A stretch of 64,000 bases of DNA from Runella slithyformis DSM 19594 (GCF_000218895.1 NC_015694.1:1-64000), one strand, 5' to 3'. Shown: positions 34,801-44,686, counted from the first letter of the stretch. The notes: generated from the letters alone by a model not told the origin. Program-made: numbers and translations.

Positions 34801-35437
34801 ATTGAAAAAGGATATTGCTCTGACTTTAGAGCAATATCCTAAACTGGAACTGGTTGAATATGAGGGTAAATTCCCTTGCCTAAAAGGCCGGATTGATATT
34901 GTAAATGAAGGGGAAGTCTTAGAGAAGTTTGATGTAATCATTCAATATACGGAAGATTTTCCTTACGTCTATCCTAAAGCTTATGAGGTCAGTGGTCGCT
35001 TTCCAATCGGAGATTCTGGTCTTCATATCAACTATGACGGCACTTTATGCCTAAATGTAGAGCAAGATGAATCAATTCAGGCTCGAAACGGAATCTCTAC
35101 TTTAGATTTTATTAAAAAAGTGCTTATTCCAAACTTGGCATGGAGAATCTGCCGACTAGAAGAGTTAACTTCTGATTTACAGGAACACCGGCATGGGGTC
35201 CAAGGTATTATTGATAGTTATGCAGAAAAACTTAGGACATCAGATGTACGAAAAATATTGATTCTTATTGGTCATGCAGCAATAAATGACCTACCGGATC
35301 GAAATGATATATGTCTTTGTGGCAGTGAGAAAAAATACAAACTGTGCCACTATACAGCGATTGAATCAATCAAATTGATAAAAAGAGATGTCTTGATAAA
35401 ACATTTCAGGGATATTAAAGAAACTTTAGATGAATAA
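34775..35437 (+). CDS. E2-like ubiquitin-conjugating protein with SEC-C motif
   Basis: A 220-residue protein. Residues about 20-125 follow the E2 fold: strands with KFDVIIQYTEDFPYVYPKAYEV, then GLHINYDGTLCLN with the candidate catalytic Cys92 after an H-x(3)-DG motif known from bacterial E2s. The C-terminus has CLCGSEKKYKLCHY (Cys180, Cys182, Cys191, His192), a SEC-C zinc motif. It sits in operon A between two MBL/TM genes and 9 kb from an E1/ubiquitin-like operon. It probably carries the modifier to a target, with SEC-C helping to bind it. Confidence 0.8.
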   Translation: MLNLGNVDKLKKDIALTLEQYPKLELVEYEGKFPCLKGRIDIVNEGEVLEKFDVIIQYTEDFPYVYPKAYEVSGRFPIGDSGLHINYDGTLCLNVEQDESIQARNGISTLDFIKKVLIPNLAWRICRLEELTSDLQEHRHGVQGIIDSYAEKLRTSDVRKILILIGHAAINDLPDRNDICLCGSEKKYKLCHYTAIESIKLIKRDVLIKHFRDIKETLDE

Positions 35438-35440
35438 TAT

Positions 35441-36151
35441 ATGGACAAATATTACGTAAAAGCACGATTGCTTCCTACAATATTAACAGCGCTTCCGTTA
35501 GTGGCTGTATATCTATTTATTCTCAGCCCATATTTAGCGGAGTACCTTAAAAAAATATTGCCATATCTACCAACTGTTGGAGATATCAGCTTTTCTGTTG
35601 GGATTGTTATGTTTTTAGTTCAGGTTAACCGGACCTTATCCAAAGAGCTATTACAGTCAAATTATTTTAAGGGTGAAACGAAAATGCCTACGACGGACTT
35701 CCTCTTATTTAGTCATAATGAGTATTCCACAGAAACAAAGGGAAAAATCCGTAAAAAGATTAAAGAGCATTTTGATATGGAGATGTTCGACGCTCAACGA
35801 GAAGCTGCAGATGAAATTCGATCAAGATTTCTAATTAAGGAGGCTGTAGGTCAAATTAGGGTGTTATTAAAGGACAATGAAATGCTCTTGAATCACAATA
35901 TTGAATACGGTGCTCTGAGAAATTTCCTTGGCGGGTGCATTCAAGCTGTATTTTTCAGCTTGGTTCTTATCATAAAAGCTTTGTTTTTCCCCTATGATAA
36001 AGGACTGCTGATTGTAGCTGTTATCTTTTTGGTGATTTATGGCTCATTTTTATTAATGAGCAAATGGCTGATCCAAAAATATGGGAATAATTACGCCCGG
36101 ATTCTTTACCAACAATTTCTTGCTTTGCCTAAACCATCTGCAAACCCCTAA
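35441..36151 (+). CDS. four-helix membrane protein, possible effector
   Basis: A 236-residue protein with two N-terminal helices (about 10-32 and 47-62), a cytoplasmic charged section (about 65-160) and two C-terminal helices (about 165-185 and 190-210). This is similar in plan to the 4-TM effectors linked to nucleotide-signalling defence systems, though no sequence motif confirms it. Three bases separate it from the E2-like gene. Confidence 0.65.
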   Translation: MDKYYVKARLLPTILTALPLVAVYLFILSPYLAEYLKKILPYLPTVGDISFSVGIVMFLVQVNRTLSKELLQSNYFKGETKMPTTDFLLFSHNEYSTETKGKIRKKIKEHFDMEMFDAQREAADEIRSRFLIKEAVGQIRVLLKDNEMLLNHNIEYGALRNFLGGCIQAVFFSLVLIIKALFFPYDKGLLIVAVIFLVIYGSFLLMSKWLIQKYGNNYARILYQQFLALPKPSANP

Positions 36152-36163
36152 ACCATTTTAAAT

Positions 36164-37195
36164 ATGCCACGAATTCACTTTTTAAATGTATTGGAAGGAG
36201 ACTGTAATATCATACAGCACGACTCTGGAAGAGTGACAGTTATGGATGTCAGTAATGCCTATGACAGTTATGATACTCCTGAAGAAAAGGCCGTTAAAGC
36301 CTCTCAGCAGCGGAAAGAGATGCTTAATCGAACGAATGTGCCTTCGGGAAAAACTGATTACAGACAGAAACAAATCCCTGATAATCCTATTGAGTATCTT
36401 AAAAACAATTTGAACGTATCAAATATATTCAGATTTATTGTCACTCATCCGGATATGGATCATTTAGATGGGATAAAAGATTTGTACAGCGCGTTTTCGA
36501 TACAAAACATGTGGGATACTGATAATGATAAATATATAGATACCAATAATTACTTTGCCGGATATAATAAGGAAGACTGGAAATTTTATACCCAATTAAG
36601 AACCGGTAAGATTCCTAATACACAACGGTGCACATTTTATGCAGGTGATTCCAATTCATTTTATGCTGAGGATAGTATTAAAATTCTCAGTCCAACACCT
36701 GCATTAGTGGTAAATGCTAATCGTACGAAAGACTATAATGATGCTTCTTATGTACTATTGTTTACCTCGCCAAAGAAGGGGGGAGGGGTCTGGAAATTTT
36801 TATTTGCAGGGGACAGTCATGATGATTCTTGGAATTATATTCTTAACAATTATCGACAGGATGTATCAAATGTAGACGTGCTCTTTGCTCCTCATCATGG
36901 CAGAGATTCATCCAGAGATTATTCTTTTTTGAAAGTCCTAAAGCCTCGTTTAACACTTTTTGGAAATGCAGATTCCAAGCATTTGGCTTACAATTGCTAC
37001 CCAGGACCTCCAACGGGAATTAGAATTACAAATAATCAGGCCGGTTATGTAATATTAGATGTTAATGAATCTAGGCTAATAGTATATGTTAAGCACTATG
37101 ATTTTGCAAGAGATTTTAGAAGCAAAAGAAAATGGGAGACGCCTGTCTATGATAAAGGTTTTAAAGCTTATCCTTTATTTCAATTCAATGCATAG
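36164..37195 (+). CDS. MBL-fold hydrolase, second of three in operon A
   Basis: A 343-residue MBL-fold protein with THPDMDHLDG (His95, Asp97, Asp99, His100), FLFAGDSHDDSW and LFAPHHGRDSS. The second histidine of HxHxDH is Asp, a common ComEC-type variant. It shares only the core motifs with the other two MBL proteins here, so it is an old paralogue rather than a recent copy. Insertions around residues 35-75 and 115-150 are specific to it. Confidence 0.85.
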   Translation: MPRIHFLNVLEGDCNIIQHDSGRVTVMDVSNAYDSYDTPEEKAVKASQQRKEMLNRTNVPSGKTDYRQKQIPDNPIEYLKNNLNVSNIFRFIVTHPDMDHLDGIKDLYSAFSIQNMWDTDNDKYIDTNNYFAGYNKEDWKFYTQLRTGKIPNTQRCTFYAGDSNSFYAEDSIKILSPTPALVVNANRTKDYNDASYVLLFTSPKKGGGVWKFLFAGDSHDDSWNYILNNYRQDVSNVDVLFAPHHGRDSSRDYSFLKVLKPRLTLFGNADSKHLAYNCYPGPPTGIRITNNQAGYVILDVNESRLIVYVKHYDFARDFRSKRKWETPVYDKGFKAYPLFQFNA

Positions 37196-37200
37196 AAAAT

Positions 37201-37772
37201 ATGAACTTTAAGGCTTATGACATACTGTCATCGTTAGTTCCCTGTTTTCTGGCATTACTGGTACTGCTGGATTTCCTAGGGATAAAATACGATAAAGATC
37301 TTGTAATTGCTTACACGGCAATAGCATTTCTATTGGGATTCGTGATGAATACCATAGGGAGTTGGATGGAAGATATCTACTTTTGGACATGGGGAGGAAA
37401 GCCTTCGACTCAATTACTTAATGGGCATTTTATATGGAAAGTAAGATTTTACCATCATGTTAAGACGAAAAATAAATTATTGGCCGATACAGATAATCCC
37501 AATGCTACTGATGATGAATTGTTTTCAATCGCTATGCGCCATGTTAATGGAAAAAAAGACACCAGAATAGAAGATTTAATAAATCCTATGCATTCTCAAG
37601 AACATTACTGACAACGGTTATATATGGAACCGTTTTATTATTGATTCAAAATTATTGCGATTACAGATATTATCTCATTCTATTACCAATCCTATATACA
37701 GTTTGGTTGCGTTGTAAGCAGAGAGGTTACTATTATTCTCGGGAAGTACTGAATGAATACTTAAAAGTGTAA
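37201..37772 (+). CDS. membrane protein interrupted by an A7 frameshift
   Basis: The first frame (37201-37611, 136 residues) has two helices and ends soon after NGKKDTR. A -1 shift at A-AAA-AAA (37551-37557) continues as RHQNRRFNKSYAFSRTLLTT with two more helices and ends LNEYLKV at 37770-37772, giving about 190 residues. The restored protein has the 2+2 helix plan of the TM protein at 35441. This is the second A7 interruption in the window. Confidence 0.65.
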
Positions 37773-37904
37773 CCGGAGAATTTTCAAAATTCAACTAATG
37801 CAATAAAATACTATATATGTAGATATTCCATTCCGCTATGTTGTATTCTTGGTATCTACATATGTATCAGTTCAATGAAAACTAGAGACTAATTTCAATT
37901 GAAA

Positions 37905-38978
37905 ATGGAAAAAGTCATCCATAAATATAATTGTATAATCAACGCATTGCCGGTCCGCTGCGGCGATTGTCTATATATTAATTTTTTAGATAATACATCT
38001 AAAATAAGCCGTCATATAATAGTTGATGCTGGTTACTCAAATACATATCATAGGACCTTAAAACCCATCATTGATAGATTGGCAAAAGAAGGATCCGAAA
38101 TTGATTTATTCATTTTAACACATACTGACGGAGACCATATTGGGGGTATGAAACCTCATATAATAAATTTTGGAGTCAATGGGATTAAACAATTTTGGTT
38201 TAATTATGCACCTACTCCGTTTACGCTTAAAGATGGTACGGATGAAGTCAGTATCAAACAGGGTATTAACCTGAGAGATTATCTTCTAAAATTCGGAAAA
38301 GTAAATTCGTCTCCAATTTTAACAGGCCATGTGGAAAAAATTGGTGATGGTATAATTACGGTACTTTCGCCTGACAATGAGCAATTCAACCGTTTTGTTG
38401 AGGAATGGAGAAATGAAGAGCCATATTCTGAAGGTGATGTAGCTATTACTACAACAACTACGGACTATAGTGAACCTATCGCCGATTTGATTCATAATGA
38501 ATATGAACCTGATTCCTCATGGAGCAATCGAAGCAGCATTGCTTTTGTGTTACAATTGGGCTCAAAAAAGGTCATGCTTACGGGCGATGCGCATCCTGAT
38601 GTAATTATATCAGCTTTGAGGACACAAGGATATACACCCGATAACCCTATTCAGCTGGAATTAATGAAAATATCTCATCATGGTTCAAAAGCTAACACAA
38701 GCGATGAATTAATAAAACTCGTTGACTGTCAATGTTTTTTGATTAGTTCAAATGAAGGGAATAAACATAGTTTCCCTCATAAAGAAGCACTGGCTCGTGT
38801 CATATGGGTTACCCATCAGCGGAGACCGAAAACACCCATTCACATCTATTTTACATATAATAGTAGTATCTTGAAAGAGATCTTTTCATCGGAAGAACAG
38901 AAGGAATTTATGCTTATTTGTCATTATCCGGAAACCGGTAATGAAGGGATTACAATAACATTTTGTGCAGATGAATAA
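37905..38978 (+). CDS. MBL-fold hydrolase, third of three in operon A
   Basis: A 357-residue MBL-fold protein with THTDGDHIGG, KVMLTGDAHPD and MKISHHGSKANT. It begins NCIINALPVRCGDCLYINFL, a common start of this cytoplasmic ComEC-like group. The ATG at 37905 is chosen over a TTG six bases upstream. It overlaps the protease gene by eight bases (ATGAATAA), so translation of the two is coupled. Confidence 0.87.
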   Translation: MEKVIHKYNCIINALPVRCGDCLYINFLDNTSKISRHIIVDAGYSNTYHRTLKPIIDRLAKEGSEIDLFILTHTDGDHIGGMKPHIINFGVNGIKQFWFNYAPTPFTLKDGTDEVSIKQGINLRDYLLKFGKVNSSPILTGHVEKIGDGIITVLSPDNEQFNRFVEEWRNEEPYSEGDVAITTTTTDYSEPIADLIHNEYEPDSSWSNRSSIAFVLQLGSKKVMLTGDAHPDVIISALRTQGYTPDNPIQLELMKISHHGSKANTSDELIKLVDCQCFLISSNEGNKHSFPHKEALARVIWVTHQRRPKTPIHIYFTYNSSILKEIFSSEEQKEFMLICHYPETGNEGITITFCADE

Positions 38979-41900
38979 TACCCCGTTGGACCCAATAGCT
39001 AACCTATCAGTAAGAATTGCAACAGGCAAAAAAGTATTAGGCAGTGGATTTATTGTGTATCCTGAGCATGGTGATACACTGTATATAGTAACTGCCCGTC
39101 ATTGTATTCTAAATGTAGCTGCCGATGAGCCAATTCTGGTCGAATTCTATAACTATGACCAAAAACAATTTTTATCTCATACAGCTCATCCTGACAGTAT
39201 CTATTTCGGGGCTGAAATAGATTATGATATAGCTATTTTATTTCTGCCAAAAGATTCTATTTCACTATTGCTAATCTCCAGTCGGTTAGTGTCTTCAATA
39301 CCTGATAGTCAAAAATATTTTTTTAGGGGTTTCCCTAATGGACATCAGGGAAATAAACCAGTTAAAATCAAAGTCACACACTCATTAACCAGCGGATTAT
39401 CAACTATATTAGATAATGAACTGGATAGACCTGAAGAACATTATACGGATGCTGATGTGAATGTAGCAGGGTTTTCAGGTAGCGGTTTAGTTTATGAATT
39501 TGGTAATCAGGTGTTTCTGGCGGGTGTTATTACTCACTATGATAGTAAGTTCAACCAATTTACAGCTTACAATATTTCCCAAATCAATGAGCTGCTTATT
39601 CAAAACGGGTATATTCCTCTTTTAATAGAAAATGTAAAAACGAATAATAACGAGGAAATCACTGAATCTGCTTTCATCATTCAGAATCGTGAAGCATTGC
39701 AACAAGCAGAACAGCTTTGTAAGCATTTTAAAACTCAGCAAGCCAATATCTTGGTCGAATCGGTATACCAAAGCGTAGAAGACTCTAATTTGAAAGGTGA
39801 CATTAGAAATACGTTGCTGGCAAAAACCCATTATCTAAAAGCATTAATTGAATCTGACTTAGAAGCCGGTGTAGATACAAATGCTCTTTTAATTCAAGCC
39901 TATAGGTTACATCAGGAAAAAAAAGAATACCGGGAGCGGGCTGCATCAGCATATTACTTAAAAAAAGATGAGCCTAATGCTTATAAAATTTCAGCAAATA
40001 TCATTAAAGAAGACCCTGAAAATGTTCGGGCGTGGGTCATAATGGCAAGATTAAAGCCCAATTTACAAGTTCCTGATTCCGTTAAAGCTTCACCGATTTT
40101 CAAAATCGGTCAAGTGGCTCATCTGGCAAATACCGGGAAAAGAGTCAGTATTGAAAGAATGATGCCTTTATTCTCAGATGAGTTGAATAATCAGCCAATG
40201 CCAATAATGATTGATCGTTCCAATATTTATTACTGGAATTATGTTGCACAGACGGCTATGCATCATTGCTTTCAGAAAGAGGGACGTTTCATTCATTTGG
40301 AAAAACCTGATCAGTTTAAAAATGACGAATTATTAAAATATGCCTGTAATTTATTCGATCGAATATGTGCAAGTGTTTTTGGTACTGATTTTCAGGAGAA
40401 TGAAATGTTCAGAGTGGCTCGCTTTGACTATTGTATTTGCCAGTATTATCTAAGTGTGGAGCCCAATGAAGAAAGACAAATCGCTGAAGAAATTTTCAGG
40501 TTATTTGTTGGCGATCAAACACTGACCAACGCTCCATTTATGCGACTGCGGACCCCCATTTCTGAATTAATACCGGACCGACTGTGCGAAGTATTAATTA
40601 TCTGCTTACAACAGCAAAAACCTCAGTTAGTTATTCAAGCTATAGCTAAAATTTCCGATAGCGACCGGCCTGAAATTCAAATGTTATTGGGCAAAGCATA
40701 TGCGTTGAATAATCAACCTGATAAGACGGTTGATGCTTACAGGCGGTATTTAAATCTGGTAGATGAAACTATTGATCAACTTACAGCCGCTACTTTCCTG
40801 GAAGTTATAAAATCCCTGATAATTGCCGGCCAACCTTCGGATGTAATATTAAGTTGGGTTATAGGGGAAAAAACTTTTACACATTCCTATGTCAAATATT
40901 TGTTAATAGCATTCTGTCAAAGTAATGATAGTTCTAAACAAGATGTTGTTAAACAGGCCGCTGATAAGGCTAAGCCATACTGGGATGAGTTGATTCCAAT
41001 GTTAAAGAAAGCACTGGCAGTTATTTATTCCGATATAAAGGAATGGGGTACAACAAAAGTATTATGGAAAGAACTGGTTGGTAATGGCACAGAGGAGTCA
41101 GATATACTATTGGTCTATTTGCTTACCTTATATGAAGAACACATTGAATTTACTGAACTGGCAACTTGGTTAGCTTATTGGAGAGAACACTTTTCCCCAA
41201 ATGTCGGTCTAACTTCTCGAGAAGCAACAATTTATCGAAAATTGAATAACTACTCTAAGTTGGATGAGGTGGCAAACTACGGAATGAATCATTTTCCCGA
41301 TAATTCCATGTTTTGGTTAGATAGAGTAAGGGCTTTACATCGATTAGGCGATACTGATAACCTACTTCCTCTATTGGATCAGCGCTTATTGACTTTTAAA
41401 ATACCTCCTGAGATTCGAATGAGTTTAGCCCATGTCTATATCATTCATGGGAAAACTGAAATGGGGCAGGAAGCATGTTACCAAGTACTGAAAGAAAATT
41501 GGTCAAACCCTAAGATTAAAATGGCCTATTTTACATTATCGGCCCAGTATAAGGTATTTGCAAATCGACCTTTACCGGAGATAATCCAAGAAGGAATGGT
41601 AGTACTGTTAGCCGTAGAAGGTAAGCGTCAAATACTTGAATTGACTTTCGAAACACTATTATATAACCCCATTGCTCAAAAATTAATCGGATTACATATA
41701 AACGAATCAATCCAATACGAAGAACCGTTTTCTGATCATCCAATCACCTACACTATTATCCAAATATTTGACAAATACCAAGGTCAATGTGCGATCATTA
41801 CCGAAGAAATACAGCAGAAACCCCATGGAATGCCAATAAAATCTTTGGCTCTTCCTAAGAGCGAAGATCCGGAAGAACTACTGTCTCTGATGAGTGCGAC

Positions 41901-43062
41901 TTTAGGCCTTCGGGAAACTGAAAGGTATTTTTTTAATTCAGAAGCCAAACGCGACTTTGCTGATTCCAAAATTGGTTTCATTGAATTAGCCCATAGGGTT
42001 TTTAGTGGTAATCCTTTGGCAACTTGGGAATATGTAACTTCCAATTACGTTGATGGTTTTCCAATTATACCATTAGTTAATGTTAACAAGCAACAAGCTT
42101 TGCCGGAAATTAATCAAGAAACGGAGTTTGTTTTAGACTTTTCTTCACTTCTAACCATATATCATCTTGTAGAAAAAGGAAGACTCTGTTCGTTTAATAA
42201 ACCATTTATAGTATCACAATATGTGATTGATTATATAGGCTTTGAGTTGGAGCAGGCAATGCATAATCAAGCCAGTGGAATTTCACTAAATTTTCAGGGA
42301 GGTAGATATATTCCATATTTTCATCCTGAAGATCTTCAGGAGCGCCAAATTAAGTTTTGGTCCAGTTTACGTGATTGGGTAGGTGATAATTGTAAACCTG
42401 ATTATGCCTGGGAACGTTTAGGCTGGAAATGGAAAGATGGGAAAGGTGATCCTGACTTACTTTTTTCTGATCAAAAGATGTATATATCAGGTTTCTGGGA
42501 CTCATTACTTTTAGCTAATCGCCACAATCGGTTGTTGATCACTGATGATTTATTTGTTTTCAATAAATTACCCAACCATTTTGTTATCCCGATTACGACT
42601 GAATGGTATTTAAGAGACTACCATACACTAGAATATGACTTCTTATGGGTCGAATTAGTCAGACTTAATATGCGCGGTTTAACAGTAGACGGTAGACAGT
42701 TATTTCAAACCTTTTATGAAAATCGCCTGTCTACTTTAGTTACGAATGATTATTTAAAAGCAAGACAAAATTTAGCTCTGCAATATAATCCAACGATACT
42801 TAGCCCTTTAGAAGCAATTAGATTTTTAAAAAGCGTGTTTGTTGAGAATCTGCCAATTGATTATAAAAGACAACAAGTGCGGGAGTTATTCCAAGTTATT
42901 TTTGCTAATACCGCCCCCCTAACGGAAAAAGTACTTTCATTGCTATTGGAATGTATTAACTATCAGTTTCATTTATTAGGCAATTATGGCGATTTAGTTA
43001 AAGAGGAATTTTATTGTTGTTTAAACGGATCATTATCGAGAGAGGGTGGTCTAACTGGTTAA
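38971..43062 (+). CDS. trypsin-like protease fused to helical repeats and a PIN-like domain
   Basis: A 1363-residue protein. Residues about 10-205 are a trypsin-like domain with a full triad: TARHC (His44), YDIAIL (Asp86) and GFSGSG (Ser169). Residues about 220-1030 are helical TPR-type repeats (for example IQMLLGKAYALNNQPDKTVDAYRRYL, in two halves). Residues about 1045-1240 have a PIN-like nuclease pattern: FVLDFSSLL, later DSLLLANRHNRLLITDD. It ends operon A. Cleavage by a sensor-scaffolded protease with an RNase tip suggests an effector of a conflict system. A GTG six bases upstream is an alternative start. Confidence 0.8.
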   Translation: MNNTPLDPIANLSVRIATGKKVLGSGFIVYPEHGDTLYIVTARHCILNVAADEPILVEFYNYDQKQFLSHTAHPDSIYFGAEIDYDIAILFLPKDSISLLLISSRLVSSIPDSQKYFFRGFPNGHQGNKPVKIKVTHSLTSGLSTILDNELDRPEEHYTDADVNVAGFSGSGLVYEFGNQVFLAGVITHYDSKFNQFTAYNISQINELLIQNGYIPLLIENVKTNNNEEITESAFIIQNREALQQAEQLCKHFKTQQANILVESVYQSVEDSNLKGDIRNTLLAKTHYLKALIESDLEAGVDTNALLIQAYRLHQEKKEYRERAASAYYLKKDEPNAYKISANIIKEDPENVRAWVIMARLKPNLQVPDSVKASPIFKIGQVAHLANTGKRVSIERMMPLFSDELNNQPMPIMIDRSNIYYWNYVAQTAMHHCFQKEGRFIHLEKPDQFKNDELLKYACNLFDRICASVFGTDFQENEMFRVARFDYCICQYYLSVEPNEERQIAEEIFRLFVGDQTLTNAPFMRLRTPISELIPDRLCEVLIICLQQQKPQLVIQAIAKISDSDRPEIQMLLGKAYALNNQPDKTVDAYRRYLNLVDETIDQLTAATFLEVIKSLIIAGQPSDVILSWVIGEKTFTHSYVKYLLIAFCQSNDSSKQDVVKQAADKAKPYWDELIPMLKKALAVIYSDIKEWGTTKVLWKELVGNGTEESDILLVYLLTLYEEHIEFTELATWLAYWREHFSPNVGLTSREATIYRKLNNYSKLDEVANYGMNHFPDNSMFWLDRVRALHRLGDTDNLLPLLDQRLLTFKIPPEIRMSLAHVYIIHGKTEMGQEACYQVLKENWSNPKIKMAYFTLSAQYKVFANRPLPEIIQEGMVVLLAVEGKRQILELTFETLLYNPIAQKLIGLHINESIQYEEPFSDHPITYTIIQIFDKYQGQCAIITEEIQQKPHGMPIKSLALPKSEDPEELLSLMSATLGLRETERYFFNSEAKRDFADSKIGFIELAHRVFSGNPLATWEYVTSNYVDGFPIIPLVNVNKQQALPEINQETEFVLDFSSLLTIYHLVEKGRLCSFNKPFIVSQYVIDYIGFELEQAMHNQASGISLNFQGGRYIPYFHPEDLQERQIKFWSSLRDWVGDNCKPDYAWERLGWKWKDGKGDPDLLFSDQKMYISGFWDSLLLANRHNRLLITDDLFVFNKLPNHFVIPITTEWYLRDYHTLEYDFLWVELVRLNMRGLTVDGRQLFQTFYENRLSTLVTNDYLKARQNLALQYNPTILSPLEAIRFLKSVFVENLPIDYKRQQVRELFQVIFANTAPLTEKVLSLLLECINYQFHLLGNYGDLVKEEFYCCLNGSLSREGGLTG

Positions 43063-43076
43063 TTGTATCAGGTTTA

Positions 43077-43093
43077 GGCTTTGTTGCATAAAT
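43077..43093 (+). mobile_element. possible IS5/IS903-like inverted repeat end
   Basis: GGCTTTGTTGCATAAAT resembles the terminal repeat of the IS903 group of the IS5 family (GGCTTTGTTGAATAAAT). No transposase and no opposite end are found before the recombinase gene, so at most this is a remnant between operon A and the recombinase. Confidence 0.3.
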
Positions 43094-43271
43094 AGCTTAT
43101 AAAGGGCTTGGAGGAAGAAAGCACTATTGTTTTTCGTCGCAACAACTGATTGCCATCCAAAAATCGGACAGGATAAACTAGAAGTTTCGGGCTTCTGATC
43201 TGGTGCCAAATTCCGGATAGGGTATATTAAAGGGAGGTCATAATCTTTGATGCATGTATGTCATTAAGATG

Positions 43272-43961
43272 CTAATGCGTCAACTGTTCAAAAAGTGCTA
43301 TAATACGCTGTACCTGAACCGCTTGGAATTTTTTTCCACGACGAGTGCGAAACCCATATTCGTTCAGTACTGCTGCAATTCCGCTCCAGCTTTCACCGGC
43401 CGCCCGCAGTGAACGCGCAAATGCAGCGGCCCGGCGATTATTTTCATGATCACGTGCATTTTGCCGTCGAATCGCCAACCCTTTTTGTACTGCTGGTGAG
43501 GTAAGATTTTCCGGTTTCCCTAATGTAAAACCGGCTCTCTTTTTTTCAGCCAGCGCCTTTCGGGTACGCTCACTGATAACTTCACGCTCATGTTGAGCCA
43601 TTGTAGCCATGACCCCAATGGTAAGCGTATTGGCATCCGGCATATCAGCACAGACAAACTCTACGCCGGAATCACGAAGTGTGAAAATAAAAGCAACATT
43701 TCGAGTCAGACGATCGAGTTTGGCAATAAGTAAAATCCCGCCTTTTTCCTTACTGTAGGCAATCGCTTTTATCAGTTCAGGTCGGTTGTTTTTCCTGCCT
43801 GATTCAATATCGGTGAATTCAGCAAAGATTTCCCCCCTGTTTTTAATATAAGCATTAACACTTGTTCGCTGTGCACTCAGGCCAAGGCCGCTGGCACCCT
43901 GTCGTTGAGTAGATACCCGATAGTAAGCTACATATTTTCTGTGTACGAAATGATGTTCCAC
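43272..43961 (-). CDS. serine recombinase (resolvase/invertase type)
   Basis: A 229-residue resolvase-family protein with YYRVSTQRQ (catalytic Ser17, Arg15), LLIAKLDRLTRNV, the long E-helix region (TIGVMATMAQHEREVISERTRKALAEKKRAG, residues about 113-143) and a C-terminal HTH (SWSGIAAVLNEYGFRTRRGK). All core residues are present, so it should be active. Its start is 36 bp from the first of two large palindromes sharing TTTTACAAACG, the likely recombination or operator sites. Confidence 0.9.
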   Translation of the reverse strand: MEHHFVHRKYVAYYRVSTQRQGASGLGLSAQRTSVNAYIKNRGEIFAEFTDIESGRKNNRPELIKAIAYSKEKGGILLIAKLDRLTRNVAFIFTLRDSGVEFVCADMPDANTLTIGVMATMAQHEREVISERTRKALAEKKRAGFTLGKPENLTSPAVQKGLAIRRQNARDHENNRRAAAFARSLRAAGESWSGIAAVLNEYGFRTRRGKKFQAVQVQRIIALFEQLTH

Positions 43962-43996
43962 AATAGTTTTGGCAGATGATCACGCAAATATAGGGA

Positions 43997-44095
43997 AGTT
44001 TTACATTTTACAAACGGACGTTTAAAAAATGTAAAACTCATATAACTATCAAAAATGGTGGCCTTTTACAAACGAGCGCGTTTGTAAAAGGCCAC
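43997..44095. promoter_or_regulatory. two large palindromes, candidate recombinase sites
   Basis: 43997-44038 is a 42-bp palindrome (two mismatches in 20-bp arms) and 44058-44095 is a 38-bp palindrome with perfect 17-bp arms (GTGGCCTTTTACAAACG). Both centre on TTTTACAAACG and its inverse, with centres about 59 bp apart. Paired sites upstream of a serine recombinase gene are what a res-like site looks like. Confidence 0.65.
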
Positions 44096-44338
44096 AAAGT
44101 ACTTGGCCGCCTAAAAAGTGTATCACAAACTCAGTTCGACATCAAAAATAGTAAGCGAGATGTCAATTTGAGATTTAGTGCCGAATCGTTTAGAAGGAGA
44201 TTAAAACAGAAGATTATTGTTGCATCAAAACGCTACAAATGTAACACGAATGGCGTTTTACGAGATACGTAATGAGTTAGTTAAAAAATAGAAACCTAAG
44301 AAAAGTACTAAGTAAAGTGATGATTGACACACATATAA
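44096..44338. other. intergenic stretch between recombinase sites and operon B
   Basis: No gene is seen. It has an imperfect inverted repeat, CTCAGTTCGACATC near 44131 with GATGTCAATTTGAG near 44159. Operon B ends at its right border. Confidence 0.3.
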
Positions 44339-44686
44339 TCAAGTCTTTGCGTTATTATAAAATTTAATTTTACGTTTCACATCGGCCTTTCTGCCTGATT
44401 CAATTCGTTTTTTAGTCCATTTACCAGCATATCGAATTTGGTTTTTTGTAATCCAATAGTGGGATTGGCACTTAAACCCCCAATTTCCGATTGAAGGATT
44501 CAAGGAAACACTTTCGCCATCAAAGATTAATGCCCAGTCAGTCGGTGAAAGCGGTGTTACCACTTCTTGGCCACAGCCACACACACATTTGTGTATGGCT
44601 GTGCAATACTCTATTGAGATATAAAGGATACCCTCCTCCACATTCTCGGGAATGAACTCAACAAACCGATACTTTAAGGTCTTCAT
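44339..44686 (-). CDS. DUF6527-like protein of ubiquitin-like operon
   Basis: A 115-residue protein with EYCTAIHKCVCGCGQEVVTPLSPTDW and CQSHYWITKNQIRYAGKW: a cysteine-rich zinc-type site (Cys-x-Cys-x-Cys, later Cys and His) as in DUF6527, a family I associate with bacterial multi-ubiquitin/E1 operons. It overlaps the E1-like gene by 29 bases and is the last gene of operon B. Its role (zinc-binding partner or peptidase) is unknown. Confidence 0.7.
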   Translation of the reverse strand: MKTLKYRFVEFIPENVEEGILYISIEYCTAIHKCVCGCGQEVVTPLSPTDWALIFDGESVSLNPSIGNWGFKCQSHYWITKNQIRYAGKWTKKRIESGRKADVKRKIKFYNNAKT

